64,000 nt of DNA, taken from contig NZ_UTBG01000212.1 of the NCBI RefSeq assembly GCF_900580675.1, positions 1 to 64,000 of the forward strand, written 5' to 3'. The notes under the pieces were generated by a model that did no database searches, was not told the DNA's origin, and worked only from the letters and a program-made list of their open reading frames with translations. The DNA comes from Pseudomonas viridiflava. GTDB taxonomy: Bacteria; Pseudomonadota; Gammaproteobacteria; Pseudomonadales; Pseudomonadaceae. Position 1 is the first letter of the stretch. Every line of letters starts with the position of its first letter. Shown here piece by piece: positions 49,135-57,665 of this stretch. Both the position numbers and the translations under genes were made by a program.

Positions 49135-50478
49135 TCAGGCCGGTGTGACAACCCCTGGCTCCAATGGCAGGTCGATGCTGGCGACAAAACCGCCCTGGGG
49201 GTGATTGGCCAGGATCAGGCTGCCGCCGTGGCGCTCCGCCGCGCGCCGTGCAATCGCCAGGCCCAGGCCGTGGCCCTGGGCGGTCTGGCCGGGGGCGCGG
49301 TAGAAGGGTTCGCCCAATTGACTGAGGTGTTCGGCTTCAACGCCGGGGCCGTGGTCGCGCACGCTGATCAGAATGCGCTCGCCCTGGCGCCGCGCCTGTA
49401 ACTCGATGGACTGGCCTGGGGGGTTGAAGCGCTGGGCATTGCGCAGCAGGTTATCCACCGCGCGTTCGATCATGGTCGGCCAGCCTTTGAGGTGCAGGTC
49501 GGGCCCGGCATGCAGTTCTACCGTCTGGTCCGGCGCGCCGAGCTGGGCGTCTTTTTGCAGGGTCTTGAGCAGCGTATTGAGATCCACATCTTCAGCACTG
49601 GCGTTGTCGGCATCGACGCGGGCCAGCACCAGGATTTCGCTGATCAGCGCTTCCAGGCGATCGCATTCACGGGTCAGGCGCGGCCAGAGTTTTTCCCGCT
49701 CTTCGGGGCTGGCGCGTTCGGCCAGGGCCAGGGCGATGCGCAGGCGGGCCAGGGGTGAGCGCAGTTCGTGGGATACATCGCGCAGCAACTGGCGCTGGCT
49801 GCCGATCAGGCTTTGCAGGCGCGCGCCCATGCGGTTGAAGTCGGTGGCGAGCACGCCGAACTCATCGCGTCGGTTGGCCAGTTGCGCCAGGCTGTTCTGT
49901 TGATAAGTGGCCTGGCCGAGGTCATGCACCGCGCCGCGCAAACGGCTGAGCGGGCGGGTGATGGACAGCGTCACCAGCAGGCTGAACAGGGTCAGCACCA
50001 CCAGGGCGATCGCCAGCGCGCTCAGGGGCCACAGCAGGCTGTTGCGGTGCCAGGCGTCCAGTTCCGGGTGGGGGATACGGTAGATCAGCAGGTAAGAGTT
50101 GCCGGTTTTTTCGCTGGTGTATTCGGCGGTGAGACGCCGCCAGGGCAAGTGGCCGTCCTTTTGGTCATTCTGGCGCTCCTCCAGGGCTGCGGCCCGGCGC
50201 GAAAATGTCCCGCGCACCACCGGCTCGCCGGCCTCGTTGAGCACTTGCACGTCGACGTGGTACTGGCGCTTGCGTTGTTGCAGCAACTCCTGAGACGCAT
50301 CCTCGCCCTGGGATTCGTAGAGTTGGGTCCACTCTTCGGCCAGGTTGTTGAGCCCGGGATGCCGGCTGAGAATCCAGGCGTCTTGATTAAGCATGTGCCC
50401 AAGCAGGATCGACAACCCGGCAACCAAGGCGATGGCCAGCCAGAAGCTGGCCAGGATGCGCCAGAACAATGAACGCAC
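49135..50478 (-). CDS. CpxA-like sensor histidine kinase
   Basis: 447 residues from a GTG start with GAGGG 6 nt upstream. Two membrane segments (about 8-28 and 150-172), a periplasmic sensor of about 120 residues, HAMP, the H-box DVSHELRSPLARLRIAL and HATPase_c with DHGPGV and GHGLGLAIA. It belongs with the regulator and the Spy/CpxP-type gene just upstream, forming a Cpx-like envelope-stress system. Confidence 0.93.
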   Translation of the reverse strand: MRSLFWRILASFWLAIALVAGLSILLGHMLNQDAWILSRHPGLNNLAEEWTQLYESQGEDASQELLQQRKRQYHVDVQVLNEAGEPVVRGTFSRRAAALEERQNDQKDGHLPWRRLTAEYTSEKTGNSYLLIYRIPHPELDAWHRNSLLWPLSALAIALVVLTLFSLLVTLSITRPLSRLRGAVHDLGQATYQQNSLAQLANRRDEFGVLATDFNRMGARLQSLIGSQRQLLRDVSHELRSPLARLRIALALAERASPEEREKLWPRLTRECDRLEALISEILVLARVDADNASAEDVDLNTLLKTLQKDAQLGAPDQTVELHAGPDLHLKGWPTMIERAVDNLLRNAQRFNPPGQSIELQARRQGERILISVRDHGPGVEAEHLSQLGEPFYRAPGQTAQGHGLGLAIARRAAERHGGSLILANHPQGGFVASIDLPLEPGVVTPA

Positions 50479-50499
50479 AGGAAACCCTCAAACAGGAAA

Positions 50500-50525
50500 A
50501 GCCCAGCGGCGCGAGCCACTGGGCT
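50500..50525 (-). terminator. Attenuator/terminator between spy-like gene and kinase
   Basis: On the minus strand AGCCCAG pairs with CTGGGCT around a 12-nt loop, followed by TTTTCCTGTTT. It could make the periplasmic protein far more abundant than the kinase. Confidence 0.6.
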
Positions 50526-50545
50526 GGGGAAGTAACGCTAGTGCA

Positions 50546-51010
50546 TTATTGCGCTTTTTGCGGCTGTTGCGCTTTCCAGGCCTGGAATTCCTTCCATTCG
50601 GCGCGGCGCTGTTCTTGCTTCTTGACGATATCGTCGAACTTTTTCTGCTGGTCAGGCTTGAGTACCGCACGAATGTCGGCCTGGGTTTTCTGCTTGCCGG
50701 CGGCAATCTCATCCTGCATGGCTTTCTGGTCGGCGGCCGGGAGTTTGTCCAGGTACTTTTTGACCAGGTCCTTGCGAGCGTGCCATTGGTCGCCCATCAG
50801 CTTGCCGATCTGTTCGCGCTGTTCCTTGCTCAGGTCCAGCTGGCTGAAAGGGCCGCCTTTGCCACGCGGACCGTGTTCACCGCCGTGGCCCGGGCCACCC
50901 ATCATGTGGCCTTCAGGGCCGCCCATCGGGCCTGGGCCTTCCGGCATTGCGGCCATGGCAACGGTCGGCAGGGCAGCGGCGAACATCAAAGCGATAAGGG
51001 TCTTGCGCAT
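50546..51010 (-). CDS. Spy/CpxP-type periplasmic protein
   Basis: 154 residues. Signal peptide MRKTLIALMFAAALPTVAMA, a Gly/Met/His-rich segment (GPMGGPEGHMMGGPGHGGEH) that may bind metal, then charged helices with LTxxQ-like motifs (LDLSKEQREQI and LKPDQQKKF). CpxP/Spy proteins are periplasmic chaperones or feedback inhibitors of the sensor. Here the gene sits between regulator and kinase. Confidence 0.88.
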   Translation of the reverse strand: MRKTLIALMFAAALPTVAMAAMPEGPGPMGGPEGHMMGGPGHGGEHGPRGKGGPFSQLDLSKEQREQIGKLMGDQWHARKDLVKKYLDKLPAADQKAMQDEIAAGKQKTQADIRAVLKPDQQKKFDDIVKKQEQRRAEWKEFQAWKAQQPQKAQ

Positions 51011-51153
51011 GGTGTTTCTCCTGTCTCTATTCCGGTGAGTCCGGATGTGAGTAGATTACTCAGATCAAGGTCAGCGGCGGTCAGGTGTCGGTAAAGCTTG
51101 CGTAAAGAGGGATTTGGTTCGAACTGACAAAACTATCAAGGCTACACATGGCC

Positions 51154-51254
51154 CTTGTGGGAGCTGGCTTGCCTGCGATGCAGACGACTCGGTGCCGCAG
51201 GCAGACCGAGGCGATCCCATCGCAGCCTCGCTGAAGCTCGACAGCTCCCACAAG
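51154..51254. repeat. Hybrid REP-type inverted repeat
   Basis: The outer arms CTTGTGGGAGCTG and CAGCTCCCACAAG match, but the right inner half (GCAGCCTCGCTGAAGCTCG) differs from the usual complement, as if two REP families were joined. Confidence 0.75.
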
Positions 51255-51269
51255 GGATGGGCGCAGGGG

Positions 51270-51947
51270 TTACAGGCTGTAGTAGTAGCCGCGGCTGCGC
51301 AACGCCACGATTCGTGGCCGGCCATCCGGGTGCGGGCCGATCTTTTTGCGCAGGTTGCTGACGTGCATGTCCAGGCTGCGATCGTAAAGCGTCAGTTTGC
51401 GGCCGAGGGCGATCTGCGCCAGTTCCTGTTTGTCCAGCGGCTCACCGGGTTGGCGCAGCAAGGCCTCGAGCAGGCGGCTTTCCGAGACGGTAAGGGTGAA
51501 TTCCTGTTCGTCGATGCTGACCACGCCGCGCACGGGGCTGAAGCACAGGTCGCCGAGTTCCAACTGGCTGGACACGGCGGCCGGGTGGCTGCGACGCAAT
51601 ACGGCACGCAGGCGGGCGGTCAGCTCGCGCGGGTCGCAGGGTTTGGCCAGGTAATCGTCGGCGCCCAGTTCCAGGCCGAGGATACGGTCCAGCGGTTCGC
51701 CGCGCGCCGAGAGCATCAGCACCGGCAGCTCCGGGTGGTCGTTGCGCAATTGCTTGAGCAGCTCGAGGCCACTGCCGTCGGGCAGCATCACGTCGAGTAC
51801 CACCGCCGCCGGGGCGGATTCAGCCAGGGCTTTGCGCGCGCTCAAGCCGTCGTGGCAGGCGCGCACCTGGAAACCTTCCTGGCTCAGCCAACTGGTCAGC
51901 AGCTCGCAGAGCTCCTGGTCATCATCTATCAGTAACAGCTCGCTCAT
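51270..51947 (-). CDS. OmpR/CpxR-type response regulator
   Basis: 225 residues. Receiver domain with LLIDDDQELCELL and phospho-acceptor Asp in VVLDVMLPDGSGLELL, then an OmpR-type winged helix ending VSNLRKKIGPHPDGRPRIVALRSRGYYY. Partner of the kinase at 49.1 kb. Eight bp separate it from the preceding coiled-coil gene. Confidence 0.95.
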   Translation of the reverse strand: MSELLLIDDDQELCELLTSWLSQEGFQVRACHDGLSARKALAESAPAAVVLDVMLPDGSGLELLKQLRNDHPELPVLMLSARGEPLDRILGLELGADDYLAKPCDPRELTARLRAVLRRSHPAAVSSQLELGDLCFSPVRGVVSIDEQEFTLTVSESRLLEALLRQPGEPLDKQELAQIALGRKLTLYDRSLDMHVSNLRKKIGPHPDGRPRIVALRSRGYYYSL

Positions 51948-51954
51948 GACTCAC

Positions 51955-52362
51955 TCAATTTAGCCATTGTCGACGGCGACGGTGCCCCCCGCTGGCGAAA
52001 ATCCCGCACAGCAAGGCGATCAGTGCGACGGCCCCGCCGGTGACAAACCATTGCTGTTGCTCGGTCAGCCATCGGGTCAAGGCACCGCCCTGTGTATCTT
52101 TGAGTTGCTGGGCCAGGCGTTGGTTCTCTTGGCGGAGGCGACTCAATTGGGCGCTTTCGCGGCTAGCGTCCGCGCTTTGCAGCTGTTTGCTCAGTTCTTC
52201 ACGCAGCCGTTCGCTTTCTTTCAAGCGTTGCTGCAACTCGGTGATCTGGGCGCCGGCACTCAAGGACAGGGGCGTGGAACTGCCGGTGTTCGAGGTTTCT
52301 TCAGCGTGGGCCGTAGCCCCGATCATTAACACTGCCAACAGACACAACTGACGTAAGCGCAT
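51955..52362 (-). CDS. Small exported coiled-coil membrane protein
   Basis: 135 residues. Signal peptide (RQLCLLAVLMIGATAHA), a coiled coil of about 55 residues (ITELQQRLKESERLREELSK), and a C-terminal membrane helix (FVTGGAVALIALLCGIFASGG) with a basic tail. This is the architecture of YgiM-like proteins but without the SH3 domain. ATG 52362 has AGGAG 5 nt upstream. Co-transcribed with the response regulator; function unknown. Confidence 0.82.
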   Translation of the reverse strand: MRLRQLCLLAVLMIGATAHAEETSNTGSSTPLSLSAGAQITELQQRLKESERLREELSKQLQSADASRESAQLSRLRQENQRLAQQLKDTQGGALTRWLTEQQQWFVTGGAVALIALLCGIFASGGHRRRRQWLN

Positions 52363-52469
52363 CGGAACTCCTGATTCCACACGAATATTCAGAATGTTGT
52401 CGGCAGGTTACCGAGAATAATGAGCAATGAGGAGCGCGCCGAACTGATTAAGCTTCGGCGCAACCTGGC

Positions 52470-52769
52470 TTAAGGCAGGACTTGCTTGAACGGCTTGACC
52501 ACGACATCGGCGTACGCGCCTGCCGCTACGTAGGGGTCAGCCTTGGCCCAAGCCTGGGCGTCCGCCAGTGAGGCGAACTCGGCAACCACCAGGCTACCGG
52601 TGAAACCAGCGTCACCCGGGTCGTTGCTGTCTACGGCCGGGTGCGGGCCGGCCAGTACCAGGCGGCCTTCGGCCTGCAGCACCTTAAGGCGCTCCACGTG
52701 TGCCGGGCGCACGGACAAGCGTTTTTCCAGCGAGTTGGCAACGTCGGTGGCAATGATGGCGTAGAGCAT
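52470..52769 (-). CDS. YciI family protein
   Basis: 99 residues, ferredoxin-like fold of the YciI/YCII family. MLYAIIATDVANSLEKRL, VRPAHVERL and LVLAGPHP (Asp/His positions typical of the fold) are present. Function unproven. One base after the yciB stop, so co-transcribed, as in E. coli where yciI and yciB are neighbours. Confidence 0.93.
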   Translation of the reverse strand: MLYAIIATDVANSLEKRLSVRPAHVERLKVLQAEGRLVLAGPHPAVDSNDPGDAGFTGSLVVAEFASLADAQAWAKADPYVAAGAYADVVVKPFKQVLP

Positions 52770-52770
52770 G

Positions 52771-53367
52771 TCAGTCCTCGGTTTTCGGCGTGGTAGGGGC
52801 GGTGTCATGCAGGTGGCGCGACAGGTAGATACCCTGGCCGATCAGGAACAATACGGTCATGCCCAGGCTGCCGAAGACTTTGAAGTCGACCCAGTAGTCC
52901 TGGAAGGTAAAGGCCACGAACAGGTTGGCGGCGCCGCAGAACAGGAAAAATACGATCCAGGCCACGTTCAAGCGTGTCCAGACCGGGTCCGGCAGGGTCA
53001 GCGCATGGCCCATGATCCGCTTGATCAACAGGCGATCACCGATGAAGTGGCTGCCGATAAACACCAGCGCGAACAGCCAGTTGACCACCGGGGCCTTCCA
53101 TTTAAGGAAGGTTTCGCTGTGAAAGGCCAGGGTCAGGCCGCCGAAGACCAGGCAGGCGACCAGGGTCAGCCATTGGCTTTTCTCGAGTTTGCGTTGAGAG
53201 ATGAAGATGGCGCCGTAGACCACCACAGAGCTGATGATCAGTACGGCGGTGGCGCTGTAGATGCCCCCGAACGTCAGCTCGTGACCGGCGATATCGATAA
53301 CCCTGGGGTCGAGTTTGGTCACGATGAAAAACAGCAACAGCGGGATGAAGTCGATGAATTGTTTCAC
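52771..53367 (-). CDS. yciB: Inner-membrane septation protein A homologue YciB
   Basis: 198 residues from GTG 53367 (MKQFIDFIPLLLFF). About five membrane helices; RKLEKSQWLTLVACLVFGGLT and FVAFTFQDYWVDFKVFGS are family-typical. Linked to division septum and envelope synthesis. The longer in-frame start would overlap the divergent promoter region and is rejected. Confidence 0.94.
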   Translation of the reverse strand: MKQFIDFIPLLLFFIVTKLDPRVIDIAGHELTFGGIYSATAVLIISSVVVYGAIFISQRKLEKSQWLTLVACLVFGGLTLAFHSETFLKWKAPVVNWLFALVFIGSHFIGDRLLIKRIMGHALTLPDPVWTRLNVAWIVFFLFCGAANLFVAFTFQDYWVDFKVFGSLGMTVLFLIGQGIYLSRHLHDTAPTTPKTED

Positions 53368-53454
53368 AGTAAGAGCCAGAAGCTGGATGTGGCGGCATAA
53401 TAACAAACATCCTTGGTAGCGAAAGCGCCAGCTGACTTGAGGTTACACACTCCC

Positions 53455-54318
53455 GTGAATGTTGATTTGCATTGCCACAGCACGGCCTCCGACGGCGCCC
53501 TGGCGCCCGCGGTACTGGTTGCGCGTGCGTTTGAAAAAGGCGTGCGAGTCCTGGCGTTGACCGACCACGACACCCTCGAAGGCCTCGACGAGGCCCGTAC
53601 GGCGGCGAATGGCCTGGGCATGCAACTGGTCAACGGCGTGGAATTGTCCTGCACCTGGGGCGGCGCCACCATCCATGTGCTGGGCTACGGTTTCGATCAA
53701 AACGCCCCGGCGCTGGTGGCGGCGATTGCCCAATTGCACGATGGCCGCTGGCTGCGGTCCGAAGAAATAAGCCGAAAACTCAGCCTCAAAGGCATGCCGA
53801 ACGCCCTTGAAGGCGCCCGCGCCATCCAGCAGGAACTGGGCGACAGCGGTAATGCGCCGGCTCGGCCACACTTTGCCGACTGGATGGTGCGCGAAGGTTT
53901 CGTCAAGGACCGCGCCGAAGCCTTCCGCAAATGGCTGGGCGCCGGCAAGTTGGGTGACGTCAAGCAACACTGGCCGACCCTGGAAGATACCGTCGGCACC
54001 CTGCGGGCCGCGGGGGCCTGGGTCAGCCTGGCGCACCCCTGGCATTACGATTTCACCCGCAGCAAGCGCCGCAAGCTGATTGGCGACTATATTGGAGCGG
54101 GCGGCCACGCAATTGAAGTGGTCAACGGGCACCAACCCGCCGATCAGGTGGGCAGCCTGGCGATTCTTGCCCGCGAATTTGGTCTGCTGGTCAGTGCCGG
54201 CAGTGATTTTCATGGCCCAGGCGGCTGGTCCGAGATCGGCGAGTACCGCCAGGTCCCGGAAGACTTGCCGCTTTTGTGGGGGCGATTCAAGCATGACCCC
54301 ATTACTGCCACCGTCTGA
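53455..54318 (+). CDS. PHP-domain phosphoesterase (RNase AM/TrpH-like)
   Basis: 287 residues from GTG 53455. Metal-binding motifs DLHCHSTASDG and LTDHDT near the N-terminus and SAGSDFHGPGGW near the end define the PHP fold. Homologues hydrolyse 3',5'-nucleoside bisphosphates and trim RNA 5' ends. GAGG precedes the start. It overlaps nothing; yciO starts 13 bp later. Confidence 0.92.
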   Translation: MNVDLHCHSTASDGALAPAVLVARAFEKGVRVLALTDHDTLEGLDEARTAANGLGMQLVNGVELSCTWGGATIHVLGYGFDQNAPALVAAIAQLHDGRWLRSEEISRKLSLKGMPNALEGARAIQQELGDSGNAPARPHFADWMVREGFVKDRAEAFRKWLGAGKLGDVKQHWPTLEDTVGTLRAAGAWVSLAHPWHYDFTRSKRRKLIGDYIGAGGHAIEVVNGHQPADQVGSLAILAREFGLLVSAGSDFHGPGGWSEIGEYRQVPEDLPLLWGRFKHDPITATV

Positions 54319-54331
54319 ACAGGTAGAACAC

Positions 54332-54961
54332 GTGAGTCAATTTTTCCAGATTCATCCGGAAAACCCTCAAGCACGTCTGATCAAACAGGCCGTGGAGATC
54401 ATTCGCGCCGGTGGCGTGGTGATCTACCCGACTGACTCGTCCTACGCCATCGGTTGCCAGATCGGCGACAAAGGCGCGGTCGAGCGTGTCAGGCGCCTGC
54501 GTCAACTGGACGACAAGCACAACTTTGCGCTGATCTGCAGCGACCTGTCCCAGCTGGGTCTGTTCGCCAAGGTCGACACCGGCACCTTCCGGTTGCTCAA
54601 GGCCCACACGCCGGGGCCCTACACCTTTATTCTCAACGCCACGCGTGAGGTGCCGCGCCTGTTGCTGCACCCGAAAAAACGCACCATCGGCCTGCGCGTT
54701 CCCGAGCACCCGATTGCCCTGGCGCTGCTGGCCGAGCTGGGTGAGCCGCTGATGAGCGTGTCGCTGATCATGCCCGGCGACACCGAGCCGCTGGAAGACC
54801 CGTACGAAATGCGCCAGCTCCTGGAAAAACAGGTGGACCTGATCATCGACGGCGGTTTTGGCGGCGGCAAGGCGTCCACCGTGATCAACCTGGCCGACGG
54901 CGAGCCGGAAGTGATCCGTGTGGGTTGCGGCGACCCGGCGCCGTTCATGGCCGAGGCCTGA
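54332..54961 (+). CDS. yciO: YciO, Sua5/YrdC-fold protein
   Basis: 209 residues from GTG 54332 (MSQFFQIHPENPQARLIKQA), matching the E. coli YciO start. GGVVIYPTDSSYAIGC and KRTIGLRVPEHPIA form the nucleotide site of the TsaC/Sua5 fold. YciO is a weak relative of threonylcarbamoyl-AMP synthase, probably not the main tRNA t6A enzyme. Earlier in-frame starts overlap the PHP gene. scpA begins immediately after its stop. Confidence 0.93.
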   Translation: MSQFFQIHPENPQARLIKQAVEIIRAGGVVIYPTDSSYAIGCQIGDKGAVERVRRLRQLDDKHNFALICSDLSQLGLFAKVDTGTFRLLKAHTPGPYTFILNATREVPRLLLHPKKRTIGLRVPEHPIALALLAELGEPLMSVSLIMPGDTEPLEDPYEMRQLLEKQVDLIIDGGFGGGKASTVINLADGEPEVIRVGCGDPAPFMAEA

Positions 54962-55780
54962 ATGTCCGCCGTGGAGACCGTCGACAGCCAGGCGGGCGCC
55001 CAGCAGGAGCTGCCGTTTGCCATGGTGTATGGCCAGGCGGTCATGGAAATGCCGCTGGACCTGTACATTCCGCCGGACGCGCTGGAAGTGTTCCTTGAAG
55101 CCTTCGAAGGCCCGCTGGACTTGCTGCTGTACCTGATCCGCAAGCAGAACATCAACATCCTCGACATCCCGGTGGCGGAAATCACCCGCCAGTACATGGG
55201 GTATGTCGAGTTGATGCAGTCGGTACGCCTGGAGCTGGCCGCCGAATACCTGGTGATGGCCGCCATGCTCGCCGAGATCAAGTCGCGCATGCTGCTGCCG
55301 CGCTCGGAGACGGTCGAAGCCGAAGAGGACGACCCGCGTGCCGAACTGATCCGCCGCCTGCAGGAGTACGAACGCTTCAAGGCGGCCGCCGAAGGCATCG
55401 ATGGCTTGAGCCGCGTCGGGCGTGACGTGGTGGTGCCCAAGCTCGACGCCCCGGAAGCCCGGGCGCGCAAGCTGTTGCCGGATGTAAGCCTGGAAGAATT
55501 ACTGATGTCCATGGCCGAGGTTTTGCGCCGTGGTGACATGTTTGAACATCACCAGGTCAGCCGCGAGGCCCTGTCGACCCGCGAGCGCATGAGCGACGTA
55601 CTCGATCGCCTCAAGGGCGGCGGGTTTGTGCCGTTTGTCGAGCTGTTCACCAAAGAAGAAGGGCGCCTGGGGGTGGTGGTGACCTTTATGGCGGTCCTCG
55701 AACTGGTCAAGGAATCCTTGGTCGAGCTGGTCCAGAATGAGCCTTTTGCGGCTATCCACGTGCGGGCGCGAGCCGAATAA
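54962..55780 (+). CDS. scpA: Segregation and condensation protein ScpA
   Basis: 272 residues. FEGPLDLLLYLIRKQNINILDIPVAEITRQY is the kleisin N-terminal signature. Bridges SMC heads with ScpB in the chromosome condensin. Starts one base after the yciO stop. Confidence 0.96.
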   Translation: MSAVETVDSQAGAQQELPFAMVYGQAVMEMPLDLYIPPDALEVFLEAFEGPLDLLLYLIRKQNINILDIPVAEITRQYMGYVELMQSVRLELAAEYLVMAAMLAEIKSRMLLPRSETVEAEEDDPRAELIRRLQEYERFKAAAEGIDGLSRVGRDVVVPKLDAPEARARKLLPDVSLEELLMSMAEVLRRGDMFEHHQVSREALSTRERMSDVLDRLKGGGFVPFVELFTKEEGRLGVVVTFMAVLELVKESLVELVQNEPFAAIHVRARAE

Positions 55781-55792
55781 AGAGCTGAATCG

Positions 55793-56734
55793 ATGAATCT
55801 GACTGAACCCCGCGAACTGGCGCCCTTGCTGGAAGCCTTTCTCCTGGCCTCGGGTAAACCGCAATCCCTGGAGCGCCTGTTCGAACTCTTTGAAGAAGCC
55901 GAGCGCCCTGAGCCGCCGGTGTTCAAGAAGGCGCTGGAGATACTGCGCAAATCCTGTGATGGCCGCGCGTTTGAGTTGCGCGAAGTGGCGTCGGGTTATC
56001 GCCTGCAGATTCGTGAGAAATTTTCCCCGTGGGTCGGCCGCTTGTGGGAAGAGCGCCCGCAGCGGTATTCACGGGCGATGCTGGAAACCATGGCGCTGAT
56101 TGCCTATCGCCAGCCGATTACCCGGGGTGAAATCGAAGACGTGCGGGGCGTGGCGGTCAACAGCCATATCGTCAAGACGTTGCTGGAGCGCGAGTGGATT
56201 CGCATCGTCGGTTACCGTGACGTGCCCGGCAAACCGGCGATGTTCGCCACCACCAAGGTGTTTCTCGACCATTTCAACCTGAAAAACCTCGATGACCTGC
56301 CGCCGCTCGCCGAACTGCGCGAGATGGAGCCCGACCCGGTGCTCGACTTCGACGACGCCCCGGTGCCCGCCAGCCTGCAGGAATTGGCCGACGCTACGGC
56401 CGAGCCGGAAGAGCCGAAGGACGAAACCAGTTTCCACACCTTGTTGCTCGAACTGGATGACATGGAGCAGGGCATCAAGACCGATTTCGACGATTTGCTG
56501 CGTGATGGCGGTGCCGAGCTGGAAACCCAACTGAACGTTGACGTTGAGCCTGAAGTCGAAGTTGAAGAACCAGAGTCAGCGCCCGAGGAAGACATCCTTG
56601 GCGTTGCGCAAGCCCGCGAGAAGCTCCTGGCTGCCGTCGCCGCGCTTGAGCAACCGCCCTTGAGCGACGAGGAAGACGAAGCCCGCGCGCTGGCCGAAGC
56701 CATTGAAAACGAGCGCCGCTCGTTCGAACCCTGA
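55793..56734 (+). CDS. scpB: Segregation and condensation protein ScpB
   Basis: 313 residues. Tandem winged helices (ALEILRKSCDGRAFELREV and METMALIAYRQPITRGEI, VNSHIVKTLLEREWIRIVGY) are followed by an acidic tail of about 130 residues not present in shorter homologues. Partner of ScpA, 12 bp upstream. Confidence 0.95.
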   Translation: MNLTEPRELAPLLEAFLLASGKPQSLERLFELFEEAERPEPPVFKKALEILRKSCDGRAFELREVASGYRLQIREKFSPWVGRLWEERPQRYSRAMLETMALIAYRQPITRGEIEDVRGVAVNSHIVKTLLEREWIRIVGYRDVPGKPAMFATTKVFLDHFNLKNLDDLPPLAELREMEPDPVLDFDDAPVPASLQELADATAEPEEPKDETSFHTLLLELDDMEQGIKTDFDDLLRDGGAELETQLNVDVEPEVEVEEPESAPEEDILGVAQAREKLLAAVAALEQPPLSDEEDEARALAEAIENERRSFEP

Positions 56735-56885
56735 TCAGCAAAAGGGCGTTGTTGCAGCGCTTGTACCTGTTAGTTCTGACAGTTGTGGGGCGTCGAGTCG
56801 CGGTATCTACTCGCTGAACGCCATTGCGCCTGGGCTGTTCGATCCGTGGTGGTGTGATCCCTTTCTTTGATATGGATGACTCATC

Positions 56886-57281
56886 ATGAAAACGGTTCGT
56901 CAACGTTTCACCCATTCGTTGGGCGTGGCGGCACTGGCAGGCTCGGCGGTTTTCGCTGCTGGTTATGCGGTTGCCACCGCTTATGCACCTCTGGATGGCG
57001 ACCAAAGCGTGAGCATTGTCGCTGGTGCCGACCCCACCGGAGCCATTGGTTTAAGCAAAGGCACGGCCGGGGAGCGCCCCGTTTACTACCGGCCAGGTTC
57101 ATCGAAGGCGTTATGGATTGGCGCTTCCAATACGCTGCCGACGGGGTGCAAGCCCACACAATTCACCGACGATGACGGCACAAGCATCCCGGTCCTGGTC
57201 AAACTCGACTGTAACGGGCAAAGCTGGCAGGCCAAGCTGTCCCGGACCGGTGAAAAATTCAGCGTCAAACGCTTGCCCTGA
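56886..57281 (+). CDS. Exported hypothetical protein
   Basis: 131 residues. N-terminal signal or anchor (SLGVAALAGSAVFAAGYAVATAYA) and a small polar domain with one cysteine pair (GCKPTQ and LDCNGQS) that could form a disulfide. I do not recognise a family. Stands alone between scpB and a DUF1289 gene. Confidence 0.8.
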   Translation: MKTVRQRFTHSLGVAALAGSAVFAAGYAVATAYAPLDGDQSVSIVAGADPTGAIGLSKGTAGERPVYYRPGSSKALWIGASNTLPTGCKPTQFTDDDGTSIPVLVKLDCNGQSWQAKLSRTGEKFSVKRLP

Positions 57282-57291
57282 ACCCAAACGA

Positions 57292-57318
57292 TCGTTCCCA
57301 TGCGGAGCGTGGGAACGA
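57292..57318. repeat. Short inverted repeat TCGTTCCCA/TGGGAACGA
   Basis: Perfect 9-bp arms around TGCGGAGCG. This is a different, shorter repeat class common in pseudomonads; it ends 11 bp before the next gene. Confidence 0.8.
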
Positions 57319-57329
57319 GAGTGGTAGTG

Positions 57330-57521
57330 ATGAGTTCAACCAAAGACCCCTGCATCAGCATCTGCAAATTCAACGACGACATCTGTGTCGGCTGTGGCCG
57401 CAGCAAGCGCGAAATCCGCGCCTGGAAGAAGCTCGACAAGGCCGACAAGCGCACGGTTCTGGCCGAAGCCGAGCTGCGCCTGCTGGCCCTGGGCGCCACC
57501 GGCCGGCGGAAAAGCAAATGA
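57330..57521 (+). CDS. DUF1289 small cysteine-rich protein
   Basis: 63 residues. CISICKFNDDICVGCGRSKREI carries the four-cysteine pattern of DUF1289, probably a metal-binding knuckle, followed by a helical basic tail. Function unknown. ATG 57330 lies after the short inverted repeat; the frame upstream of it is repeat sequence. Confidence 0.9.
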   Translation: MSSTKDPCISICKFNDDICVGCGRSKREIRAWKKLDKADKRTVLAEAELRLLALGATGRRKSK

Positions 57522-57665
57522 CTGCGGCCTAATCGACTAGTCTCTGATGCGCAACGCGCGCCATGCGCGTATGATTCGCGACCCTTTGGCGAGCTATTTG
57601 CCCAAAGCCCCGCTTTCAACACTCTTCAGGCCACGCCTGAATCGACCCACCGGGAGGTGCTTAAG

